Source of the DNA: Magnetococcales bacterium
GTDB taxonomy: Bacteria; Pseudomonadota; Magnetococcia; Magnetococcales; DC0425bin3
Direction: 5' to 3'
Length of the DNA stretch: 42,542 nucleotides
Assembly (NCBI GenBank): GCA_015229045.1
Contig: JADGCJ010000015.1
Coordinates: forward strand, 1 to 42,542
In this document: positions 1 to 7,775 of the stretch, in pieces
Layout: each line of letters starts with the position of its first letter
Numbering within the stretch: the first letter of the stretch is position 1
The notes under the pieces: generated by a model
What the model was told of the DNA's origin: nothing
The model's input: the letters and a program-made list of their open reading frames with translations, nothing else
The model's database searches: none
Position numbers and translations under genes: made by a program

Positions 1-111
1 AAAAACGACGTATTTCAAAATAAACGCGGTTCAAGGTCCGATTTTTCAAGCATGCTAATTTTAAATGCGATTGCCCTGGCTCTGGGCGATGGGAAAGAAG
101 GAGCATCGCGC

Positions 112-366
112 ATGTTACAGGCAGTTGAGGCGGAAATTGGCGAGGATGGGGAGGTTCGGTTGTTGGAACCTCTGGCATTGCAGGGCAGACATCGTGCAGT
201 AGTGACCGTTTTGGGGCCGATCGATGGAGTAGAAACAGGCTTGCTCCCTGGTAGCGGGGCAGCGCTGTTGGCACTGTTGGACAAAAGCCGGTTGCCGTCT
301 GCATCTCGCCTGACCGCTGAAGAGATCGATGCCCAAATCCAGGAGGAGCGCAAGGCATGGGATTGA
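112..366 (+). CDS. Small antitoxin-like protein (84 aa)
   Basis: Short protein opening with a beta-strand pattern, MLQAVEAEIGEDGEVRLLEP, then VVTVLG and an acidic helical tail ending EEIDAQIQEERKAWD. This layout is common among small antitoxin-like proteins that precede toxin or DUF genes; I infer that role from shape only. ATG 112 is preferred over the in-frame ATG at 52 because GGAG lies about 8 nt before it and the product then begins at the conserved-looking strand. A DUF2442 gene follows 46 nt downstream in the same direction, so the two are probably cotranscribed. No recognisable toxin (MazF, PIN, RelE) is next to it, so the toxin-antitoxin assignment is weak. Confidence 0.6.
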   Translation: MLQAVEAEIGEDGEVRLLEPLALQGRHRAVVTVLGPIDGVETGLLPGSGAALLALLDKSRLPSASRLTAEEIDAQIQEERKAWD

Positions 367-369
367 ATC

Positions 370-399
370 ACCTGGTCTGTCTTGACCTGGTCTGTCTTG
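370..399 (+). repeat. 15-bp perfect tandem duplication
   Basis: ACCTGGTCTGTCTTG occurs twice head to tail (370-384 and 385-399) in the short spacer between the antitoxin-like gene and the DUF2442 gene. It ends immediately before the Shine-Dalgarno sequence AAGGAGG of the second gene, so a change in copy number would change the intercistronic distance by 15 nt. Confidence 0.9.
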
Positions 400-412
400 A
401 AAGGAGGATCAA

Positions 413-694
413 GTGATTCCCAGCATCGTTAATATGACTGCTGTTGAACAGGTTGGCCATTTTCGCCTGCACCTGCGTTTTGACGATGACACGGAGCAAA
501 TCATCGATTTCCAGCCCTTTTTGTCTCGTTCACATCACCCCGCCATCAGGGCTTGGCTTGATCCTGCCCGCTTTGGGGATTTTCGCCTCGAATATGGTGA
601 GTTGGTGTGGGGCGATTACGACCTGTGCTTCCCGATTGTGGATTTGTACCACAACCAGATTGAGCGTCCTGCGTGTTTGGAATCGGTGGCTTGA
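413..694 (+). CDS. DUF2442 domain protein
   Basis: A 93-aa protein with the DUF2442 pattern: a sequence of the type FRLHLRFDDDTEQIIDF, then a central aspartate/arginine segment (AWLDPARFGDFRLEYGELVW) and GDYDLCFPIVDLYHN near the end. DUF2442 proteins are small, of unknown biochemistry, and often sit beside small antitoxin-like or DUF4160 genes. The start is GTG at 413, chosen because a strong AAGGAGG stands 5 nt upstream; an internal in-frame ATG lies eight codons further in. It follows the antitoxin-like gene by 46 nt. Confidence 0.75.
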   Translation: MIPSIVNMTAVEQVGHFRLHLRFDDDTEQIIDFQPFLSRSHHPAIRAWLDPARFGDFRLEYGELVWGDYDLCFPIVDLYHNQIERPACLESVA

Positions 695-747
695 AGCCCC
701 GCAGTGACCATGCCGTGTATGCTCCCACCAGCAAAAAAGGTTCAGAT

Positions 748-1338
748 TCACTGACCAAACGCCAGCCAATCCACCTGCGCCTCACGCATGCGGGTCTCGG
801 CGCGGGTCTCGAACACCAGGACGAACTTGTCCACCTCCACCTGCTGGGCGGTGACGCCAAAACGGGGTTGACCCTCGGCCACCTCCAGGCTGGTGATGCC
901 CAAAACGACACGCGGCGGGGTGGTGAAGGGTGCGGCGAAGGTCACCTCGCGCCGAAATTCACGGCGACCGGAGATGAGATCGGCCAGACGCCACTCCATG
1001 TTCTGGATGGAGGTCTGTACGCTGCCACCTTCCAGGCGCACGGCGTGGCCGGAGGATTTTTGCAGGGTGGCGAGGCTCTCCTCGGCTGCGGTCAGACGTT
1101 CGGTCAGTTGGGGCGGGAGCTGTCGTTGGAGCTGTTCAAGGTGGTGTTGCAGGGTGGCGTTGTGGGTTTGCACCGCGCCCAGTTTTTGTTCCAGCAACGC
1201 CATCTGCGATGTGTTCCCCCCCCAATGGGGTAACAAGGCCAGGATCTTTTCCGGCTCCTGGCGCATGAGGAGCAGCCCCCCCACGCCCAGCACGAGGAGC
1301 GCGAGAATGGCGAGCAAAATTTTGTTGACTGGGGCCAT
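748..1338 (-). CDS. Membrane-anchored coiled-coil protein with H-type lectin domain
   Basis: 196 aa. Residues about 6-25 form one hydrophobic N-terminal anchor and 45-95 are helical and Q/L/E-rich, likely coiled coil. Residues 128-195 match the H-type lectin fold: VTFAAPF and PPRVVLGI at the start, KFVLVFETRAETR in the middle and VDWLAFG at the end. H-type lectins (PF09458, as in Helix pomatia agglutinin and discoidins) bind N-acetylgalactosamine-type sugars, usually as trimers. The coiled coil could serve as a trimer stalk placing the lectin in the periplasm. GAGAG sits 8 nt before the ATG. It is the last gene of a minus-strand operon, 27 nt after the spermidine-synthase-like gene. Confidence 0.75.
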   Translation of the reverse strand: MAPVNKILLAILALLVLGVGGLLLMRQEPEKILALLPHWGGNTSQMALLEQKLGAVQTHNATLQHHLEQLQRQLPPQLTERLTAAEESLATLQKSSGHAVRLEGGSVQTSIQNMEWRLADLISGRREFRREVTFAAPFTTPPRVVLGITSLEVAEGQPRFGVTAQQVEVDKFVLVFETRAETRMREAQVDWLAFGQ

Positions 1339-1365
1339 GGCGATGACTCTCGAAAGGGACTTTTC

Positions 1366-2190
1366 TCAGAATTCAAGAATATATTTCCACCAGGGATGGT
1401 GTTGCCGGTGGGCGGGATCCATGAGATCGCTGAGGGCCAGTTCAGCCTGGCTCTTGCGGGTGGCGATGCCGGGCCTGGAGTGGTTCAGGCGCAACGGCTC
1501 TGGCTGGCGAGCGGCGTAGAGAATGACATTGTTGGATCCCGCCGGGCGGAACTGTCGGGTGGAGTCGGCAAAAAGATGGTCGATGGCCGTCATGGCCAGA
1601 GAGAAGACCTCGGTCTTGCTGCGAGAGAGGTTGATGGCCATCACTCCATCGGTCGTCAACAGGGTGTGGCAGTGACGGAAAAAGGCGTCGACGTAAACAC
1701 TCTCTGCCATGCCCAGGGCGTTGTAGGCATCGATCAGGAGCAGGTCGAACCGGGGCGGCGCGTTTCGCGTAGCGAGGTCAGTCAAAAAACGGGCGCCATC
1801 GTCGACATGGAGGCGCAGACGCGATGAGAGCGGCAAACCAAAAAAACGTCGGGCAATACCCGGCATGTCGGGAACGATGTCAACGACATCGATCTGGCAT
1901 GCCGGACAATGATCCAACAAGAAACGCGCCATGGTTCCTCCCCCCAGCCCCACCATGAGTACCCGACGTGGCTGCGGATTGAAGGCCAGCACAGCCAACA
2001 TGTGCCGGGTATAGGGGAGGACCAGACGTTGCGGGTTGGCGCGAAGAATGCAGCTCTGCTTGAGATAGGTACCGAAATGGAGAATACGCAGCGGGCCGTC
2101 GTCGACCACCTCGATGGTCTGCCCCGACCACTGGCTCCGATGCACAACGACCAGATCATGGCGGGTTATGGAGCCGGGAGAGAGGTTCAT
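1366..2190 (-). CDS. Spermidine synthase-like (SpeE-fold) protein
   Basis: 274 aa with the SpeE/spermidine-synthase-like Rossmann fold. The nucleotide-binding glycine loop GLGGG is at 81-85, followed by an acidic residue in IDVVDIVPDM (about 104) and LLLIDAYNALG at 151-160, where polyamine synthases carry their DxYxx motif. It lacks the N-terminal membrane domain of the larger SpeE-like proteins. Many genes of this family are not true spermidine synthases, so the substrate (decarboxylated SAM with putrescine, or another amine) is open. Its ATG overlaps the stop of the upstream membrane-protein gene by 4 nt, implying translational coupling. Confidence 0.75.
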   Translation of the reverse strand: MNLSPGSITRHDLVVVHRSQWSGQTIEVVDDGPLRILHFGTYLKQSCILRANPQRLVLPYTRHMLAVLAFNPQPRRVLMVGLGGGTMARFLLDHCPACQIDVVDIVPDMPGIARRFFGLPLSSRLRLHVDDGARFLTDLATRNAPPRFDLLLIDAYNALGMAESVYVDAFFRHCHTLLTTDGVMAINLSRSKTEVFSLAMTAIDHLFADSTRQFRPAGSNNVILYAARQPEPLRLNHSRPGIATRKSQAELALSDLMDPAHRQHHPWWKYILEF

Positions 2191-2597
2191 TCGGGTTCGC
2201 TGACTTCCATGCGTTCCACATCGGCCAGGGTGACCAGGCGCCCGTCCAGGGTCTGAAAGGTGCGCATGTGGACCTGCTTTTTGTGTGCTTCATAGTGGGT
2301 TATCTGGCCGTTGGAAGCGTTGATAACCCTGATTTGCAGGATTTTTTCGCTGTCCCGCCAAGAGCGGTAGAAAGCACCCAGTGTCAAGGATATGACAACC
2401 ACCCCGACAATCCACGGCAGCCGCGACCCATGGCGCCCGACAAAGCGCGCCGCTGCGGCCCTCTTCAGGCCGGGGAGTGGTGCAGGAGCGAAAAAGGGCG
2501 TTTCCGACAGGGGCGGCAGCCGCCGAATCACATGATAGCGCCCCAGGAGGTAGACGCCAAACATGATCAAGCCTGTCAGGATGATTTTTGAGAACAT
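2187..2597 (-). CDS. Small two-helix membrane protein of unknown function
   Basis: 136 aa. Two hydrophobic segments (about 4-20 and 61-78) separated by a proline- and arginine-rich stretch, then a soluble C-terminal part with DGRLVTLADVERMEVSEPE. I do not recognise a named family. It is the first gene of the minus-strand operon with the SpeE-like and H-lectin genes and overlaps the next gene by 4 nt. The 45-bp gap to the divergent tsaE must hold both promoters. Confidence 0.6.
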   Translation of the reverse strand: MFSKIILTGLIMFGVYLLGRYHVIRRLPPLSETPFFAPAPLPGLKRAAAARFVGRHGSRLPWIVGVVVISLTLGAFYRSWRDSEKILQIRVINASNGQITHYEAHKKQVHMRTFQTLDGRLVTLADVERMEVSEPE

Positions 2598-2642
2598 GAT
2601 TGTATTCTGAGAGAATCCAGTGAATTGGAAGACAACGGTACC

Positions 2643-3203
2643 ATGACCACATCTCCTTGGCTACGGGAAAAGGGGGATCCCTCCCCGGCTCTGGTGCGAT
2701 TCACGAGTCACGCCGAGGAGCAGACCGAGCGATTCGGAGCGGCCTGGGCGCGGGTCGTGGAGGCGGGGGTGGTCATGTTGTTGTTTGGGGATCTGGGGGC
2801 GGGCAAGACGGTCTTTGCACGCGGGCTGGTACGCACCCTGAACGACCAGGAAGAGGATCTTGTCGTCACCAGTCCGACTTTTACCCTGTTGAACCCCTAT
2901 CATGCAGGACGTTTGCCGGTTTTTCATTTTGATCTGTATCGGTTGGCGGAGCCGGAAGAGCTGGAGCTGATCGGGGCCGAAGAGGTTCTCGAAGGCCAGG
3001 GCGTAACGCTCATCGAGTGGCCTGAAAGGGGAGGGGGTTGGCTCCCACAGGACCACCTGGCGGTGCGTATCGGCTTTGCGGCGCTTGCGGAAGCGGGACG
3101 GATGATCCAGGTCTCTGCCACGGGAACCACCAGCGAGAGGGTATGGCATGCCTTTGTCAAACGGTTTGGAACTGACCCCGACGATTCACTCTTTTCTCTC
3201 TGA
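2643..3203 (+). CDS. tsaE: tRNA t6A biosynthesis ATPase TsaE
   Basis: TsaE is the P-loop ATPase that, with TsaB, TsaC and TsaD, makes N6-threonylcarbamoyladenosine at position 37 of ANN-decoding tRNAs. With the ATG at 2643 the protein has 186 aa; the Walker A GDLGAGKT is at 49-56, followed by the family motif TSPTFTLLNPY and, later, HFDLYRL and LIEWPER. An in-frame TTG at 2625 would add six residues. The protein is longer than the usual 150-160 aa, with extra residues at both ends. It overlaps amgK by 56 nt; TsaE and this phosphotransferase are fused into one protein in some alphaproteobacteria, which supports the operon. Confidence 0.92.
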   Translation: MTTSPWLREKGDPSPALVRFTSHAEEQTERFGAAWARVVEAGVVMLLFGDLGAGKTVFARGLVRTLNDQEEDLVVTSPTFTLLNPYHAGRLPVFHFDLYRLAEPEELELIGAEEVLEGQGVTLIEWPERGGGWLPQDHLAVRIGFAALAEAGRMIQVSATGTTSERVWHAFVKRFGTDPDDSLFSL

Positions 3204-4173
3204 GCGTCTGGGCGCTGCATGGCAGAGCGAGAAGGTGGCCGGAGATGCCTCGTTCCGGAATTATTATCGGGTCTCCGGAAATGGGGTGACGCGGATTCTC
3301 ATGGTGGCCCCGCCCGAGAAGGAGGATTCGGCGCCGTTTGTCGATATCTCACGCTTCCTGGATCGTTTTGGCGTTGCCGTTCCCCGGGTACTGGATGGAG
3401 ACAAGGCGGCGGGCCTCTATCTGTTGGATGACTTTGGCGATATGACCTTTTTGCGTGTCCTGGAGGCGCAGGGGATGGGCGTGGCAGAGCGCCTGTATCA
3501 GGGGGCCGTGGAGAGCCTGTTGCAGATCCAGGCCACTCCCGTCGATGGGAGTTGCGTGGCGCACAAGCGGCCTTTTGATCGGAAACTGCTCAGGTTCGAG
3601 CTCTCCCTGTTGACCGACTGGACCATCGAGGGGATCTGGAAGAGGAGGATCTCCCCCGAGGATCGGCAACGCTTCGAGCGGCTCTTCGATCGCCTGCTGG
3701 ATGCCATTCTTGCGCAGCCGGTGGTGTTCGTCCATCGCGATTATCACAGCCGCAACCTGATGTGGATGGCCGGAGAGCGGGTCGGGATACTCGATTTTCA
3801 GGATGCGGTCATGGGGCCGATCACCTACGATCTGGCCAGCCTGCTGCGGGACTGCTACGTGGCCTGGGATGGACCCTTTCGCCGGAAAATGATGATCCTC
3901 TGGCGGGAGGGGGCTGCCCGGCGCCTCGGTTATGCCCCTTCATGGGAGGCCTTCGAGAGGGATTTCGACTGGATGTCCGTGCAGCGCAATCTCAAGGCGG
4001 TAGGCATTTTTGGGCGTCTCTCCCTGCGGGATGGCAAACATGGCTATCTGGGGGATATTCCCCGCACCCTGGGCTATGTGCGGGAGACTCTGGCGCGTTA
4101 TCCGGAGTTGGCGGAGCTGGCCGATCTGCTCGCAACCTGCGCCCCGACCTCCATTTGGGGAGCCAGGACATGA
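3148..4173 (+). CDS. amgK: N-acetylmuramate/N-acetylglucosamine kinase AmgK (aminoglycoside phosphotransferase fold)
   Basis: 341 aa with an aminoglycoside-phosphotransferase fold. GDASFRNYYRV (32-42) matches the N-lobe loop typical of AmgK, LLDDFGD follows at 92-98, the catalytic loop HRDYHSRN is at 196-203, and the metal-binding DFQD is at 216-219. AmgK phosphorylates the anomeric carbon of MurNAc/GlcNAc in the cell-wall recycling pathway that feeds MurU and bypasses fosfomycin-sensitive de novo synthesis. GAGAGG lies 7 nt before ATG 3148, supporting this start despite the 56-nt overlap with tsaE. The stop overlaps the murU ATG by 4 nt. Confidence 0.88.
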   Translation: MPLSNGLELTPTIHSFLSERLGAAWQSEKVAGDASFRNYYRVSGNGVTRILMVAPPEKEDSAPFVDISRFLDRFGVAVPRVLDGDKAAGLYLLDDFGDMTFLRVLEAQGMGVAERLYQGAVESLLQIQATPVDGSCVAHKRPFDRKLLRFELSLLTDWTIEGIWKRRISPEDRQRFERLFDRLLDAILAQPVVFVHRDYHSRNLMWMAGERVGILDFQDAVMGPITYDLASLLRDCYVAWDGPFRRKMMILWREGAARRLGYAPSWEAFERDFDWMSVQRNLKAVGIFGRLSLRDGKHGYLGDIPRTLGYVRETLARYPELAELADLLATCAPTSIWGART

Positions 4174-4853
4174 AGGCGGTGATTCTGGCCGCCGGACGCG
4201 GCACACGCTTGCGCATCTACACCGATCGCATGCCCAAGCCTTTGGTGCCGGTGTGCGGGAGGCCGGTCATCGAGTACACCTTGTTGCAACTGGCGGCTCT
4301 GGGCATTCGCCAAGTGGTGATCAACGCCTGGCATCTGGCAGATATGCTGATCGCCCATATCGGCGATGGCTCGGCCTGGAGGCTTGCGGTCACCTGGTCG
4401 CGGGAAGAGAGCCTGATGGAGACCGGGGGCGGTTTGCGTCTCGCCCTGCCCTTGTTGGGTGATGAACCTGTTCTGGTCATCAATGGCGATATTCTCTGGC
4501 GTCTTGACCTGCTCCCTCTGCTGGCCGGTTTTGATCCTGCCCGCATGGATGGTCTGCTTGCCCTGGTTGACAATCCCCCGGATGGCGAAGGGGATTTTTC
4601 CCTGGCCCCGGAGGGTCGTCTCCGGCGCGACCGGGGTGGTGCCACCGCCTTGACCTATGCCGGGATCCAGGTGATCCATCCGCAAGCCTTGCGCCCCTAT
4701 CCGCTGGAACCCTTCTCCCTGAATCGGTTGTATGATGACAGCATGCAAGCCGGGCGGCTGTTTGGTCTGCACTTGCAGGGTGCCTGGGCTGATATCGGGA
4801 CGCCGGAGCGGCTTGCACGGGCGGAGAGGGGGTGGAAAGAGAGTCGCCCATGA
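4170..4853 (+). CDS. murU: N-acetylmuramate alpha-1-phosphate uridylyltransferase MurU
   Basis: 227-aa nucleotidyltransferase. The signature LAAGRGTR is at 6-13, MPKPL at 21-25, then VINGDI in the metal/sugar-binding region and the C-terminal WADIGTPERL. This small size without an acyltransferase domain matches MurU, which uses UTP to turn MurNAc-1-phosphate into UDP-MurNAc. Position directly after amgK, with an ATGA overlap, is the known amgK-murU arrangement and separates it from general sugar-1-phosphate nucleotidyltransferases. Confidence 0.88.
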   Translation: MKAVILAAGRGTRLRIYTDRMPKPLVPVCGRPVIEYTLLQLAALGIRQVVINAWHLADMLIAHIGDGSAWRLAVTWSREESLMETGGGLRLALPLLGDEPVLVINGDILWRLDLLPLLAGFDPARMDGLLALVDNPPDGEGDFSLAPEGRLRRDRGGATALTYAGIQVIHPQALRPYPLEPFSLNRLYDDSMQAGRLFGLHLQGAWADIGTPERLARAERGWKESRP

Positions 4854-4959
4854 TTGCGACGGCGCGAATCAACCGAGGACAGACAAAGCCTCCCCATCCT
4901 TCATGAAAGGTCTTTCGTTTCCTGACGCAGAAGCTTTTGGGCGAGGATATCCTGCTCAC

Positions 4960-5694
4960 TCATCCGTTGCTTCTCTTGTGTTTTTGGCTGGTGTGCAACA
5001 GTAACTGGTGAACGAGGAAATAAATCAGAACTCCGAAAAGTGTGCCAAAAGATACACCGACGGAAAGCATGCGAATGTTTGATGGTACGACACTCAGCAT
5101 TCCTAATATCATAACTGACATTGATATCGATGCTATGCCTGTCACCGATATTTTCAGGGCTATTTTACTCGTCCTTAGATTCTGTTCTTTCGCGTATTCT
5201 ACCTGTTCTTGATGGAGTGCGGATATTCCGTTGGCCAAAACTTCACGTCTTGCCAGCAACTGTGCGGTTTCCTGCGACTGGTTGTTTGAGAGAAACCGTC
5301 TCTTCTGCTTGAGGAGTGAAACGAGTTTCTGGACTTCTGCATCGGATGTTTCATCTTCTGGTAGAGTAAACACCTGTATATGACGAATCATGAATGGCAA
5401 CTCAGGTTCCGATGTCGATTTTTTCCTGACTATTGGAATAATAAATTTATCCTTGCGGGAAAGAGCAACGGCAATTTCGGACTGAACCCAGTGGCTTGTT
5501 ATGGAATGATCAGAAATAATACACAAAAAAACGTGCGCATCAGATATTGCTTCCAATATCCCTGACGTAATTTCTGACCCTGGCAGAAGTGAATTTTCAT
5601 CCCAAACCGTGATGCCCGCGTCGCGCAAGCGGCCTGCCAAGTGTTCAGCCAACGGTTTGTCCTGGACTGAATGGGAAATAAATACGTCGGCCAT
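4960..5694 (-). CDS. TIR domain protein with two C-terminal transmembrane segments
   Basis: 244 aa. Residues 1-125 are a bacterial TIR domain: VFISHS at the start, GITVWDENSLLPG at 27-39 and SHWVQSEI at 67-74, keeping the WxxxE spacing (W69, E73) in which the glutamate is the NADase residue of active TIRs. Residues 140-175 are helical, probably coiled coil. Two membrane segments follow (about 178-203 and 209-232), then a basic tail. TIR plus membrane helices is the plan of an abortive-infection or membrane-signalling effector, but no ThsA, SLOG or SIR2 partner is adjacent. GGGAG stands 5 nt before the ATG. The gene is AT-richer than its neighbours, suggesting acquisition. Confidence 0.85.
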   Translation of the reverse strand: MADVFISHSVQDKPLAEHLAGRLRDAGITVWDENSLLPGSEITSGILEAISDAHVFLCIISDHSITSHWVQSEIAVALSRKDKFIIPIVRKKSTSEPELPFMIRHIQVFTLPEDETSDAEVQKLVSLLKQKRRFLSNNQSQETAQLLARREVLANGISALHQEQVEYAKEQNLRTSKIALKISVTGIASISMSVMILGMLSVVPSNIRMLSVGVSFGTLFGVLIYFLVHQLLLHTSQKHKRSNG

Positions 5695-5700
5695 GACTAC

Positions 5701-5759
5701 TCCCGAGAAACATCGAATCGTGAGTTGATCTTCCGAGAAACATCAAACTGTGAGTTTAT
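5701..5759 (-). repeat. Imperfect 30-bp-period direct repeat upstream of the TIR gene
   Basis: Two 29-bp units (5701-5729 and 5731-5759) share CCGAGAAACATC and a GTGAGTT core and differ at five or six positions. They lie directly upstream of the TIR gene start, the first unit containing its ribosome-binding site. The spacing of about three helical turns would suit a cooperative operator. Alternatively the upstream unit could be a duplicated start region. Confidence 0.7.
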
Positions 5760-5934
5760 TCCAGGCATTTCATCCCCTCTCATACACACCTTCAGAGATC
5801 ATTTCGGAAGGTGACAACAGTATTAAGGTTATCAGAATCGACTTTGCCAGGCAATGACAAAAACAGCCTGAACGCTTCTTCAAAGTGATGACGCAGGGGT
5901 AGGCAACGGCCCTCGTGGCCAGGAAGAGAACAAG

Positions 5935-6690
5935 TCAGCCAAAAAATTGTCGGTTGAGAGGCAGACCCTCGAACAGCCATTGGGAGAGGGGCAGCGTGTC
6001 GGTGGGGTGACCAGTCAAAAACAGCGAAAGATCCTGCAAGGGTGCGGCAGGGCGTGTCGTCACCCCCTTGGTGGCGCTGATCAGAACCAGAGCGACAGGA
6101 AGAGCGGGGCGGGGATGCACCCTGAAAAGACGCCATGGGGTCAGACCATGTCGGCTCAATACCCCAGGAATCTCCGGCCAACGTTCCGGACGATGCACCA
6201 TATGACAGTGACCTCCTGGCGCCAGCAGATGTTTGGCACAGGCGACAAAATCGATCCAGGTGGCCGCGATTTCAAAACGGGCCATGGCCCGCACCGGATC
6301 CGGAGGCAGGCGTCCGGCATCCGGGCGAAAAAACGGCGGGTTGAAAAATACCTGCTGATAACCTCCGGGTGGCATGTCGGCGGGCGGAGTGCGCACATTG
6401 CCGCACCAGACATGAAGGGTCGCGGTCAGGTTGTTGCGGATCACGTTCTCCTGCGCATGTTGCACGAGGAGGGGTTGCAACTCCAGGGCATCCAGGTGAA
6501 TGCCCGGTGAACGATCCGCCACGATGAGCGATGTGGCAGCACAGCCGGCCCCGAGTTCGGCCAGCCGTTCCCCGGGAGTGGCTTCGATCATGGCGGCCAG
6601 CAGTTGACTTTCGACCGTACCGCCGGTGCGTCGACACACCGGGCCGCTCAAGGTCAGACGTCGGGTCAACGACCAGGACTCCTCGGACAT
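5935..6690 (-). CDS. TrmN6-like N6-adenine tRNA methyltransferase
   Basis: 251 aa class I SAM methyltransferase. The SAM loop ELGAGCAA is at 45-52 and the catalytic motif NPPF at 117-120, the pattern for exocyclic-amine methylation of adenine. The size and N-terminal RRTGGTVESQLLAAMI resemble the YfiC/TrmN6 family, which modifies A37 of tRNA-Val1 in E. coli; the exact target here is inferred. GGGG precedes the ATG by 6 nt. The 3' end lies about 240 bp from the TIR gene start, in a stretch holding only the direct repeat described above. Confidence 0.8.
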   Translation of the reverse strand: MSEESWSLTRRLTLSGPVCRRTGGTVESQLLAAMIEATPGERLAELGAGCAATSLIVADRSPGIHLDALELQPLLVQHAQENVIRNNLTATLHVWCGNVRTPPADMPPGGYQQVFFNPPFFRPDAGRLPPDPVRAMARFEIAATWIDFVACAKHLLAPGGHCHMVHRPERWPEIPGVLSRHGLTPWRLFRVHPRPALPVALVLISATKGVTTRPAAPLQDLSLFLTGHPTDTLPLSQWLFEGLPLNRQFFG

Positions 6691-6819
6691 GTTTTTCCCC
6701 GTTGCCCATGGATGACGGATGACAAAATCCGCGTCGACAGGTAGAGTGACGCTGGTGCGGAGTTGTTCAACCTGTTTTTTCGGCGAGCCAAAGCAAAACC
6801 ATGAATCTGGACTCTACCC

Positions 6820-7641
6820 ATGTCTGTTACTGACACCGAATTGTCGCGCATGGTGGATGCGGTTCGCCAGGCCGGGGCTGCGGCCATGCGTTATTTCCGT
6901 CTGGGTCAGACGGTTGCCAAGGCCGCTGATGTGCGGGAAAAGGGGTTTGACGACCCCTTGACCAATGCCGATCTGGAGGCCAACCGCATTTTGCAGGATC
7001 TGCTCCTGTCAGGGCGGCCCGATTGGGGTTGGCTCTCCGAAGAGAGTGTCGACGATGCTTCCCGGTTGCAGCGAGAGCGGGTCTGGGTGGTGGACCCCAT
7101 CGATGGCACCAAGGAGTTTATCGCCGGTCTGCCCCAGTTTGCCGTGTCGGTTGGTCTTGTCGTCGCGGGTCAGCCGGTTGCGGCTTGTGTCTACAACCCG
7201 GCCGCCGATGAACTCTACACCGCACGCCGGGGGGGGGGAACGTATCTCAATGGGAAGAGCGTTCGTACCAGCGGTCGTGATCAGCTCCTGGGAGCCACCT
7301 GTCTGGCCAGCCGCAGCGAGACTCAGCGCGGCGAGTGGGCACCCTTCGAGACGGAGTTCCAGTTGTCGATCATGGGTTCCATCGCCTACAAGCTCGCCCT
7401 GGTGGCGGCGGGTCGCTATGATGTCACCTTCACCCTGACACCCAAGAATGAATGGGACTTTTGTGCCGGACTTCTGCTGGTGGAAGAGGCCGGGGGGCGG
7501 GTCACCAATCGGGATGGACAACCGTGCCGATTCAATCAGGTCAAGACGCGTGCCGCCTCGTTGCTCGCGAGCAATGGCCCGCTGCATGACCCCCTGCTCG
7601 AACGGTTGTGCCATGTTCCCCTGACGCCGGATTGGCAGTGA
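6820..7641 (+). CDS. cysQ: 3'(2'),5'-bisphosphate nucleotidase / inositol monophosphatase family (CysQ-like)
   Basis: 273 aa, lithium-sensitive phosphatase fold. Metal-binding residues appear as SEES (73-76) and DPIDGTKEFI (92-101), and the C-terminal NEWDFCAGLLLVEEAGG carries the third metal aspartate. The TKEFI extension of the DPIDGT motif is characteristic of CysQ, which removes phosphate from PAP made during sulfate activation; broad inositol-phosphatase activity cannot be excluded. No clear Shine-Dalgarno is visible before ATG 6820. It stands alone between the divergent TrmN6-like gene and the PfkB kinase. Confidence 0.85.
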   Translation: MSVTDTELSRMVDAVRQAGAAAMRYFRLGQTVAKAADVREKGFDDPLTNADLEANRILQDLLLSGRPDWGWLSEESVDDASRLQRERVWVVDPIDGTKEFIAGLPQFAVSVGLVVAGQPVAACVYNPAADELYTARRGGGTYLNGKSVRTSGRDQLLGATCLASRSETQRGEWAPFETEFQLSIMGSIAYKLALVAAGRYDVTFTLTPKNEWDFCAGLLLVEEAGGRVTNRDGQPCRFNQVKTRAASLLASNGPLHDPLLERLCHVPLTPDWQ

Positions 7642-7775
7642 AGCTGAACTGCGTCTGTTCTGGGACACGTCGTTCTTTTGTGATCGGGAACCAGACAGCC
7701 TTCAGCGTCATTGCAGGGATACCATCTGTCCACCATCATTATTTCTGAGACCAGAGTGCCGGAAGGATTGCAATC

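Noticed and set aside
370..399. CRISPR-like repeat
   Set aside because: Only two contiguous 15-bp units without spacers; no array or cas genes.
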